From: JANMCE01 sp031360915
Lineage (GTDB): Bacteria; Actinomycetota; Acidimicrobiia; Acidimicrobiales; Ilumatobacteraceae
Assembly: GCA_031360915.1 (NCBI GenBank)
Contig: JANMCE010000002.1
Coordinates: 1-43,414 of the forward strand
Reading direction: 5' to 3'
Length of the DNA stretch: 43,414 bases
Positions 28,829-34,911 of this stretch are shown here, piece by piece (positions within the stretch are counted from its first letter, which is position 1; every line of letters starts with the position of its first letter). The notes under the pieces are model-generated. The model ran no database searches. It saw only the letters and a program-made list of their open reading frames with translations, and was not told the DNA's origin. The translations under genes and the position numbers were made by a program.

Positions 28829-28848
28829 AGCCGGCCGCCGGCAGCCCG
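28829..28848. repeat. 20-bp GC-rich repeat, copy 2
   Basis: Exact second copy of the 28772-28791 element, 57 bp further on. The 286 bases from 28764 to 29049 hold only these two elements and the TTCGCGCGTAA-type repeats; I see no coding region in them. Confidence 0.7.
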
Positions 28849-28860
28849 ATGAGTGACCTT

Positions 28861-28965
28861 TTCGCGCGTCACCCCCCGCCTATTCGCGCGTAAGCACCAA
28901 TCGGGGTCCAAGCCGCGCTCACAATTGTCCTTATGCGCGAATGGATTGTCCTAACGCGCGAACGG
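28861..28965. repeat. Cluster of TTCGCGCGTAA-type repeats upstream of the nuclease gene
   Basis: TTCGCGCGT occurs at 28861-28869 and ATTCGCGCGTAAG at 28882-28894. The inverted form CTTATGCGCGAAT follows at 28930-28942 and CTAACGCGCGAAC at 28951-28963. The two inverted copies sit in a 21-bp tandem duplication, 28924-28944 and 28945-28965, matching at 18 of 21 positions. Direct and inverted copies could pair into a long hairpin. Confidence 0.75.
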
Positions 28966-29049
28966 CGACGACACAACAGTCGGGCGGACGGGCCTCCAAG
29001 GTCTTGACGTAGAGGCATCGGGTGATCGAAGCTAGGAATCTTCCCCTCC

Positions 29050-29898
29050 TTGCGCACTTCCGTTGTTCGGAGGGGCAAGACCCATCGTCGTATTGCAATG
29101 ACCGGTCCGTATGCTGCGGCCGTCTACGGTCTTGATGGCTTCAAAGACATCGACTGGCCACAACTCTGGTGCGCCCCCATCGGGGGCGAGTCCGGCGAAC
29201 GAGTAGTCCGAACGCGTCGGTGGGACACCCCTGTGGAGGTCGCCGATGTCCAACTCTGTCCAATCGAGACCGTCGTACGGCACCTGAACGCCGTCCCGCT
29301 CGACTTGATTCGAGCGTCCGACGGGCTCGCACCCCTCGATCGGATCGAGCTCGCCGTTGAGCACGCGCTACGGGATGGCGCGAACGTACGAGCCGCACGT
29401 GGGGGAGCTCCGGGCGACAGAATGCTGCACGCAGTCTTGCAACGACGAGGAAACGTGGTTCCTACCGAGAGCTATGCCGAGACCCGTGCGGTCCAACTCC
29501 TGCGAACGTGGGGAGTCGTGCCGTGGCGCCAGATCCCGATCTTTCGACAGGGTCGGATTGAGTTCCGTGCTGACTTCATGATCCCGTTCAAGTGGCAACG
29601 ACGTCCTGAAACCATCCGAGCATCCATGGGAGTCCTGGTGGAGGTAGACAGCCGAGAGTTCCACGAAGGCCAGTTCGAACGAGACCACCGTCGTGGCGCG
29701 GTGTACAACGGACTCGCTTACCACTGGATCACCGTCACGCCGAATCAGATCGAGCACGAGCCGGCATTGGTGCGCCGTTCGCTCGGTGGAGCGTTGACGC
29801 GAGCTGGATCTGATCTGCTGCCATCGATCGATTCGCGCGTAAAGGCGCAACGCCCAGCGCGTAAGGGGGCGAAGGCCGTCGCATCGCCGAGGCAGTGA
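29050..29898 (+). CDS. Solitary VSR/DUF559-like PD-(D/E)XK nuclease-fold protein
   Basis: A 282-residue protein from a TTG at 29050; an ATG at 29098 (residue 17) is the alternative, and neither has a clear SD. The C-terminal part shows the nuclease pattern of the VSR/DUF559 group: Glu144 in the first helix, Asp175 in RADF, E198-V-D200 in VLVEVDS, His205, Asp212 and Arg215, then GLAYHWITVT. The N-terminal 110 residues resemble the middle region of AbiEi-antitoxin-like actinobacterial proteins, but the winged helix usually present at the start is missing, so the gene may be 5'-shortened. No toxin, methylase or secretion gene lies beside it. Activity and role are unknown; the surrounding short repeats are the notable context. 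Confidence 0.72.
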   Translation: MRTSVVRRGKTHRRIAMTGPYAAAVYGLDGFKDIDWPQLWCAPIGGESGERVVRTRRWDTPVEVADVQLCPIETVVRHLNAVPLDLIRASDGLAPLDRIELAVEHALRDGANVRAARGGAPGDRMLHAVLQRRGNVVPTESYAETRAVQLLRTWGVVPWRQIPIFRQGRIEFRADFMIPFKWQRRPETIRASMGVLVEVDSREFHEGQFERDHRRGAVYNGLAYHWITVTPNQIEHEPALVRRSLGGALTRAGSDLLPSIDSRVKAQRPARKGAKAVASPRQ

Positions 29899-29933
29899 TC
29901 GGAATGTGCGAACGAAAGTCGTCTATGCGCGAG
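29831..29933. repeat. TTCGCGCGTAA-type repeats at and after the 3' end of the nuclease gene
   Basis: ATTCGCGCGTAAAG at 29831-29844 and AGCGCGTAAGG at 29856-29866 lie inside the last 23 codons of the nuclease gene, and the inverted TATGCGCGAG lies at 29924-29933 just after its stop. With the upstream cluster, the gene is bracketed by the same short motif in both orientations. Confidence 0.6.
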
Positions 29934-29975
29934 AGATGAACGGTCAAGCAGCGGCTGACGAATCCAGCCGGAGAT

Positions 29976-29993
29976 CTGCTAATGCTTAGAGAC
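29976..29993. promoter_or_regulatory. Candidate xyl operator
   Basis: CTAA-TGC-TTAG (29979-29989) is a short inverted repeat, extended with one gap to TCT...AGA on the two sides. It lies 46 bases before the xylA GTG. Known xyl operators for ROK-family XylR proteins contain opposed TTAG/CTAA arms, so this is a plausible site for the ROK regulator encoded after xylA. The TAATGCT/TAGAGA bases could also form a -10 box. Short arms keep this tentative. Confidence 0.35.
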
Positions 29994-30034
29994 GAGACAA
30001 GCTGCCGACCCGGCATTTCCCAGGAGAACTCACC

Positions 30035-31372
30035 GTGGATCCCTTCTTCCCTGACATCACTGCTCGCATCCCGTACGAGGGTCCCGACAGCGACAATCCC
30101 TTGGCGTTCCGTTGGTACGACGAAAACCGGGTCGTGCTCGGCAAGTCGATGAAGGAACACCTGCGGTTCGCGGTCTGCTACTGGCACTCGTTTGCCTGGG
30201 ACGGTCTCGACATTTTCGGTGCCGGAACCATGGATCGGCCGTGGCATCCGAACCTTCACCCGAACGTCGATCCTATGGAAGCAGCCAAGCAGAAGATGGC
30301 GGCCGCGTTTGAGTTCGTGTCGAAGCTGGGCGCGCCGTTCTACGCGTTCCACGACCGTGACATCGCGCCGGAGGGTCGCTCGTTTGCCGAGTCGGCCGAC
30401 CGCCTGCACGCGATGGTGGAGTTGGCTGCCGAATACCAGGAGTCGACCGGAGTGAAACTGCTGTGGGGCACCGCCAACCTGTTCTCCAACGCGCGGTATC
30501 AGGCCGGTGCCGCTACCAACCCTGACCCCGAAGTCTTCGCCTATGCCGCTGGTCAGGTTGCGTTGGCGCTCGAAGCAACGCATCGACTCGGCGGACATAA
30601 CTATGTGCTGTGGGGTGGCCGCGAGGGATACGACACGCTGCTCAACACCAACCTTGGGCGTGAACTCGACCAACTCGCCCGCTTCCTCCACCTTGTGGTC
30701 GAACACAAGCGCAAGATCGGTTTCACCGGCACACTCCTCATTGAGCCCAAGCCGTGCGAACCGACCAAGCATCAGTACGACTTCGATGTGGCGACGGTGC
30801 ACGCGTTCCTTCAGAAATACGACCTCGCCGATGAGATCAAGACCAACATCGAGGTCAATCACGCGACACTTTCGGGCCACGACTTCCCCCATGAGGTTGC
30901 GACCGCAGTAAACGCTGGCATCTTCGGTTCCATCGATGCCAATGCCGGTGACGACCGTTTGGGCTGGGACCTCGACCGCTTCCCGACCTCGGTCGAAGTG
31001 ATGACCCTCGGCATGCTCGAAATCCTGCGTGGTGGTGGCTTCACCACGGGAGGGTTGAACTTTGACACCAAGCTTCGCCGCCAGTCCATTGACCGCAATG
31101 ACCTTTTCATCGCCCACATCGGCGGCATGGATACCATGGCTCGGTCATTACTTGCAGCTGCAACCATTCTGACCGATGGCGAACTCGATGAGCGTCTCTC
31201 GGCCCGCTACGCCGGATGGGACGGGAACCTCGGCGTCGACATTCTCGGCGGTAAGAAGTCGCTCACCGATCTGCGCGAGCACGCGACCGGCGCCGGCGAA
31301 CCGACGCGGGTGTCGGGCCGCCAGGAGCAGCTTGAGAACCTGGTCGCCCGCTGCATAGAACGCGCTCGCTGA
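30035..31372 (+). CDS. xylA: Xylose isomerase XylA, class II
   Basis: A 445-residue cytosolic enzyme interconverting xylose and xylulose (also glucose and fructose). It aligns through its whole length with the E. coli-type class II enzyme: YEGPDSDNPLAFRWY near the N-terminus, HLRFAVCYWH, the active-site FHDRD (His106, Asp109), WGTANLF, WGGREGYDTLLNT, the metal ligands in LIEPKP and NIEVNHATL, SIDANAGD and a closing SGRQEQLENLV. GTG at 30035 is set by AGGAG (30022-30026), 8 bases away. The ROK regulator gene follows 30 bases later in the same direction. No xylulokinase or xylose transporter gene is in the window. Confidence 0.96.
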   Translation: MDPFFPDITARIPYEGPDSDNPLAFRWYDENRVVLGKSMKEHLRFAVCYWHSFAWDGLDIFGAGTMDRPWHPNLHPNVDPMEAAKQKMAAAFEFVSKLGAPFYAFHDRDIAPEGRSFAESADRLHAMVELAAEYQESTGVKLLWGTANLFSNARYQAGAATNPDPEVFAYAAGQVALALEATHRLGGHNYVLWGGREGYDTLLNTNLGRELDQLARFLHLVVEHKRKIGFTGTLLIEPKPCEPTKHQYDFDVATVHAFLQKYDLADEIKTNIEVNHATLSGHDFPHEVATAVNAGIFGSIDANAGDDRLGWDLDRFPTSVEVMTLGMLEILRGGGFTTGGLNFDTKLRRQSIDRNDLFIAHIGGMDTMARSLLAAATILTDGELDERLSARYAGWDGNLGVDILGGKKSLTDLREHATGAGEPTRVSGRQEQLENLVARCIERAR

Positions 31373-31402
31373 AACTCTTTCGGGGCGATTGCCGGGGAGC
31401 CA

Positions 31403-32608
31403 TTGCTGCGCCTCATTGCTGAACGAGGAAAGCTGTCCAGCGCCAACCTCTCTGCCGAAACGGGTATGACCCGGGCAACAGCGGGAAGCCTGGTCAGAGA
31501 GCTCATCGACCTCGGTCTGGCAACTGAAACCGGCTCGCGCGGAGCCACAGGCCCCGGTCGACCCGGCGTGATGATTGAGCTTGATGGATCCAACGTCCTG
31601 ACCATCGGCATCGAGATCCATATCGAGTACCTGCGCATCCTGGTGAGGGACCTCGCCGGCCGCGAGACCTTGCAGCGAAAGGTTGCCCTCGGCGCCGCGG
31701 CTTCCGACGAGGTGATTGTTGCGGTGGCGCAAGAGATCAACGAGGAGGTCGCTGCCGCGCAGGACGCGAGACGCAACGTGATCGGCGCCGCGATTGCCGT
31801 GCCCGGGGTTGTCGACGTGGTGGACGGCACCGTTGTGTTCGCACCGAACCTCGGCTGGGAGAACGTGCCGCTTCTCGCCCGACTTCGCCGGCTGGTGGCG
31901 CCGGGGTTGGAGCTTGTGGTCGATAACGAAGCCAATCTGGGTACCCTCGCCGAGTTCTACGAATGCCCCTTCGCCGGAGCCGGCAGCATGGCGTACATCT
32001 TCGCCGAGACCGGCATCGGCGTGGGTGTGATGGTGAATCGCACCCTTTGGCGCGGTGCCTCCGGTGGTGCCGGCGAGCTCGGCCACATGCCGATCGTGCT
32101 CGAAGGCGGGAAGTCATGCGAGTGCGGTCGCACCGGTTGTTGGGAAACCCTGGTCGGCATCGTCGAGCTCGTCAACGCCGTGCTGCCCGACGACGCCGAG
32201 CGACTCCTCGCCGACCCCGCGATGGACCGCGAGGCGTTGACGAACGTCCTGCGAGAGGCCGCTGAGGCTGACCAGCCCGAGGTTCGAGTGAGGCTCAACG
32301 AGTTCGGGCGGTGGGTCGGCATTGGGGTCTCGCACATCCTCGACTCGCTCGACCCCGAGATCGTCATGCCGGCCGGTCACCTCAGCCTCATCGGTCCGTG
32401 GATCCTAGATGCCACGCGAGCGTCCGCTCGTGATCACACCATGCACCGCATCTTCGATCGCTGCCAGATCGTGACATCAACGTCCGGCTTCGCTTCAAGC
32501 GGTCGCGGCGGTGCGCTGCTGATCGCCCAATCAGTGTTCAACAACCCGGTCTGGTCGGCTAAGCGGCGATTCTGCCTGGTTCCAGTCACGCCTCATTTCA
32601 CTGGGTGA
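31403..32608 (+). CDS. ROK-family transcriptional regulator, XylR type
   Basis: A 401-residue protein from TTG at 31403. Residues 1-45 form a winged helix (LSSANLSAETGMTRATAGSLVRELI); the rest is a sugar-kinase-like ROK domain with GAAIAVPGVVD (128-137), DNEANLGTLAE (174-184), ETGIGVGV and GGAGELGHMP. His228, Cys239, Cys241 and Cys246 form the ROK zinc site. The catalytic Asp of ROK kinases is replaced in DNEAN, as usual for repressors, so it probably binds a sugar without phosphorylating it. The start gives a shorter N-terminus than most XylR proteins; GGAG lies only 3 bases upstream, and no better start exists after the xylA stop. Control of xylA is inferred from adjacency. Confidence 0.88.
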   Translation: MLRLIAERGKLSSANLSAETGMTRATAGSLVRELIDLGLATETGSRGATGPGRPGVMIELDGSNVLTIGIEIHIEYLRILVRDLAGRETLQRKVALGAAASDEVIVAVAQEINEEVAAAQDARRNVIGAAIAVPGVVDVVDGTVVFAPNLGWENVPLLARLRRLVAPGLELVVDNEANLGTLAEFYECPFAGAGSMAYIFAETGIGVGVMVNRTLWRGASGGAGELGHMPIVLEGGKSCECGRTGCWETLVGIVELVNAVLPDDAERLLADPAMDREALTNVLREAAEADQPEVRVRLNEFGRWVGIGVSHILDSLDPEIVMPAGHLSLIGPWILDATRASARDHTMHRIFDRCQIVTSTSGFASSGRGGALLIAQSVFNNPVWSAKRRFCLVPVTPHFTG

Positions 32609-32621
32609 AACGGGGCGTGAC
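32585..32621. terminator. Hairpin between convergent ROK gene and SpoU methyltransferase gene
   Basis: GTCACGCCTC (32585-32594) pairs with GGGGCGTGAC (32612-32621), with one G·T pair. After an A/C mismatch, TTTCA (32596-32600) pairs with TGAAA (32606-32610) around a CTGGG loop. The stem includes the ROK stop codon. There is no U tract; a bidirectional terminator is inferred from the convergent position. Confidence 0.5.
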
Positions 32622-32672
32622 CAGAGACTGCCAAAAGGCCAGCGGGCCCATCGAGCATCAGTGTTGAGGGCT

Positions 32673-33476
32673 TCAGGCAGACAGGGCGTGGAAGGCGACG
32701 GCGGCGGCGTGGCCGACGTTGACGGAATCGACGTCGGGTGAGATCTCGATACGCACGCGTTCGTCGGCGCCGTTTTGGGCGCGTTGCGTCAGACCCGGGC
32801 CTTCTGCGCCGAGCATGATCGCGAGGAGCTCACCGGGGCGACGGCTGACACTTCGCAACGGTTTGGCATCAAGTGCGGGCGTCAGTGCCAGCGTGCGAAA
32901 TCCGGCGGCGCGAATCTGCTGAAGATCGACCGGCCAGTTGGCGGCGACGGTGATGGGAAGGAAGAGCATCTCGCCCATCGACACGCGGATGGCGCGGCGG
33001 TAGTACGGGTCGGCGCAGGTCGGGTCGAGAACGAACGCATCGATCCCGAAGGCCCGTGCTGTGCGCGCAATTGCGCCGAGGTTTTCGTGATCATTCAAGC
33101 CTTCCAAGATGGCCAACGTGCGTGAGGTCGCCAACACATCAGCCAGCGCGAGCGGTTCGGGTCGGCGTACCAGCGCCACGGCACCGCGGTGCAGATCGAA
33201 CCCGACCGTGGCACGCAGAATCTCGCGCGAGGCGAGAAAGACGTCGATCTGTAAGAGCGTCAGGCGGTCGGCCAGGTTCTCGTAGCGGCTTGCGGTGAGC
33301 AACACCGAGATGACTTCATGCTTGCTTTCCAGCAGGCGTTCGATGGCCGTCTGGCCTTCAACGATGAAGACGCCAGCTGCCTTCTCTTCGCGCTCCCGCG
33401 CTTCTGGCTCGTTCAGTCGGCCGTAGAGGGCCAGGCGCGTGTCCTGCGGATCGGTGACTTCAAGGACATTGGCCAT
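32673..33476 (-). CDS. SpoU/TrmH-family RNA 2'-O-methyltransferase
   Basis: A 267-residue SPOUT-fold enzyme that methylates ribose 2'-OH in rRNA or tRNA using S-adenosylmethionine. The three SpoU motifs are present: motif 1 LEGLNDHENLGAIARTARAF (124-143) with Asn132 and Arg138, motif 2 LGAEGPGL (222-229), and motif 3 ISPDVDSVNVGHAAAVAF (245-262) with Asn253. An N-terminal substrate-binding part (GVFIVEGQTAIERLL at 35-49) precedes them. ATG at 33476 has a GGGGG ribosome site about 9 bases upstream. It is divergent from the alkB-like gene with a 50-base gap. The target nucleotide cannot be told from sequence alone. Confidence 0.92.
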   Translation of the reverse strand: MANVLEVTDPQDTRLALYGRLNEPEAREREEKAAGVFIVEGQTAIERLLESKHEVISVLLTASRYENLADRLTLLQIDVFLASREILRATVGFDLHRGAVALVRRPEPLALADVLATSRTLAILEGLNDHENLGAIARTARAFGIDAFVLDPTCADPYYRRAIRVSMGEMLFLPITVAANWPVDLQQIRAAGFRTLALTPALDAKPLRSVSRRPGELLAIMLGAEGPGLTQRAQNGADERVRIEISPDVDSVNVGHAAAVAFHALSA

Positions 33477-33490
33477 AGGTTGATTCCCCC

Positions 33491-33533
33491 TTGACGTCGG
33501 CCGACAGATGCGCGATTATCGAACACATGTTCG
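33491..33533 (+). promoter_or_regulatory. Promoter with LexA/SOS box over the alkB-like start codon
   Basis: TTGACG (33491-33496), a 17-bp spacer and GATTAT (33514-33519) form a near-ideal sigma-70 promoter. Directly after it lies the perfect palindrome CGAACACATGTTCG (33520-33533), which fits the Gram-positive LexA box CGAAC-N4-GTTCG. The alkB-like ATG (33527-33529) is inside the box, about 8 bases from the -10, so the transcript is probably leaderless and LexA would block its start site. A further palindrome GTCGGCCGAC (33496-33505) lies in the spacer. Confidence 0.85.
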
Positions 33534-34279
33534 TAGTGGCTGATCGACCAACCTTGCAACCGACCTTCAACGGATTGGATGAGCCGGCGGTCGACGTCCG
33601 GTTTACCGGGTCGGAGCGTACCTGGTTGGACGAAGACTCGTGGGTCGAGGTGGTGCCCAGGTGGCTCACCGGCGCCGATCGTCTGTTTGACGAATTGGCC
33701 AATTCCCTGTTGTGGCAACAGAGAACCGTGCGTATGTACGACCGCATGGTCATTGAGCCACGACTGGTGTGGTGGTGGCAGGCGGGAAGCGGCTCCCGCC
33801 TGCCGTCGCCCTTTCTCACCGACATGCGCATGCTTTTGTCGATCCGCTACGGCAAGATCTTCGACTCCATTGGCGCCAACTTCTACCGAGCCGGGCGCGA
33901 CAGCGTCGCGTGGCATCGTGACCGCCTCGGCGTGTCCGGTGATGCTGCCGTCTCCATCGTCAGCACCGGCGCTTCCCGGCCGTTCCTCCTTCGCCCCCGA
34001 GGCGGCGGGGCGTCGCGTGCGTTCCTGGTCGGCCACGGTGATCTGCTCACCATGGGCGGCCTGGCCAACGAAGGGTGGGAACACTCGGTGCCAAAAGTCG
34101 CCCATGCCGGGCCTCGCATCAGCGTCGTTTTTCGCCATGACTCCGATGGACCACGGGGTGATGTGACATCTGACCACCCGAGTCGCGCGCGATCGTCACG
34201 AGACCGCGACGCGGCCGCCAAGGCCCAACGCCAGGCTGAACGTCGGGTTTGGGAATCTGTTTCATCAACAACTACCTGA
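33527..34279 (+). CDS. AlkB-like Fe(II)/2-oxoglutarate dioxygenase
   Basis: A 250-residue dioxygenase expected to repair alkylated bases by oxidative demethylation. The AlkB core is clear: ANFYRAG (117-123), the iron ligands His130-x-Asp132 in WHRDRLG, His186 in WEHSVPK, and the oxoglutarate-binding arginines in GPRISVVFR (Arg197, Arg203). RPFLLRPRGG and GDLLTMGG fill the jelly-roll. The C-terminal 40 residues are charged and low complexity. The ATG at 33527 is chosen because the promoter elements end just before it; the TTG at 33491 is itself the -35 box. The LexA box over the start predicts DNA-damage induction. A tRNA or protein substrate cannot be excluded. Confidence 0.9.
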   Translation: MFVVADRPTLQPTFNGLDEPAVDVRFTGSERTWLDEDSWVEVVPRWLTGADRLFDELANSLLWQQRTVRMYDRMVIEPRLVWWWQAGSGSRLPSPFLTDMRMLLSIRYGKIFDSIGANFYRAGRDSVAWHRDRLGVSGDAAVSIVSTGASRPFLLRPRGGGASRAFLVGHGDLLTMGGLANEGWEHSVPKVAHAGPRISVVFRHDSDGPRGDVTSDHPSRARSSRDRDAAAKAQRQAERRVWESVSSTTT

Positions 34280-34292
34280 CAGGAGCCACAAA

Positions 34293-34388
34293 ATGACCAT
34301 TGCCTTGAACTTTGTTGCTGGTAGCGCCCTTGTACTGATGCTGAGTCTGTTCGTCGGAACGGTTGTTTCCCTGATGGGTGACCGGTAG
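34293..34388 (+). CDS. 31-residue single-span membrane peptide
   Basis: ATG at 34293 with AGGAG at 34281-34285 (7-base spacing) opens a 31-codon frame ending TAG at 34386-34388, 13 bases after the alkB-like stop. The peptide is one hydrophobic segment (about residues 5-28) with a short GDR end. The ribosome site is better than that of most larger genes here. It may be cotranscribed with the SOS-controlled gene and so be a damage-induced small membrane protein, but no family was recognised. Confidence 0.55.
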   Translation: MTIALNFVAGSALVLMLSLFVGTVVSLMGDR

Positions 34389-34407
34389 CGGCTCGCCTCA
34401 GCGCGCG

Positions 34408-34413
34408 TATCAT
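34408..34413 (+). promoter_or_regulatory. -10 box of a probable leaderless marR transcript
   Basis: TATCAT ends 7 bases before the marR GTG at 34421. No convincing -35 hexamer is seen. GGAGG (34415-34419) lies only 1 base from the start, too close to act as an ordinary ribosome site. Confidence 0.5.
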
Positions 34414-34420
34414 TGGAGGC

Positions 34421-34855
34421 GTGGCCTCTACTCCTTCTGATGATCGTGTCCAGGCATGGGACGTGTTCCGTTCGTCCCATGCGCAGGTAAAGGCAGCAAT
34501 CTCCGCCGACCTCGACAGCGAACGGGAGATGCACCTTGCGTGGTTCGACGTGCTCCACGCGCTTAACAACGCAGGCGGTCGTCTCCGCATGCAAGATTTG
34601 GCGGCCACGTTGTTCATGAACAAGAGCAGCCTCACTCGGCTGGTCGACCGGGTCGAAGCCGACGGCCTCATTTCCCGGGAGGCCGACCCGGCCGATGGTC
34701 GCGGTACGCTTGCCGCACTCACCAAGGTCGGTCGTGAGCGCTATCGCAGCGTGAAGCCCGTGTATCTACGCGCCATCCAACGCCACTTCGGCGCCGCGCT
34801 GGCCGACACCGATGTCGCAAACGTGCAGCGAGCGTTGACCAAGCTCGTTCCCTAG
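34421..34855 (+). CDS. MarR-family transcriptional regulator
   Basis: A 144-residue winged-helix regulator. It has the MarR layout: N-terminal dimerisation helices (5-35), WFDVLHALNNAGGRLRMQDLAATLFMNKSSLTRLVDRVEADGLI-like DNA-binding helices (41-84), the wing SREADPADGRGTLAALTKVGRE (85-106) with the family D-x-R-x-x-x-x-x-L-T pattern, and C-terminal helices. The start is GTG, 7 bases from a -10-like TATCAT. The neighbours (alkB-like gene, small membrane peptide, envelope protein) do not reveal its target; autoregulation or control of the 31-residue peptide are possibilities only. Confidence 0.9.
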   Translation: MASTPSDDRVQAWDVFRSSHAQVKAAISADLDSEREMHLAWFDVLHALNNAGGRLRMQDLAATLFMNKSSLTRLVDRVEADGLISREADPADGRGTLAALTKVGRERYRSVKPVYLRAIQRHFGAALADTDVANVQRALTKLVP

Positions 34856-34866
34856 TCCTCGCCTTT

Positions 34867-34881
34867 GGGCCGGCGCGGCCC
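34867..34881. terminator. Short GC-rich hairpin between convergent marR and FAS1–OmpA gene
   Basis: GGGCCG (34867-34872), GCG loop, CGGCCC (34876-34881), 11 bases past the marR stop. The surrounding 50 bases are very GC-rich and allow alternative pairings; no U tract. Confidence 0.4.
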
Positions 34882-34911
34882 GGCGCGCCCTGTGCGGCCG
34901 GGTCGGTTTGA

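Noticed and set aside
33491..33526. Upstream TTG start adding 12 residues to the AlkB-like protein
   Set aside because: The TTG is the -35 hexamer of the promoter and the extension would cover the -10 box; the added residues do not belong to the family.
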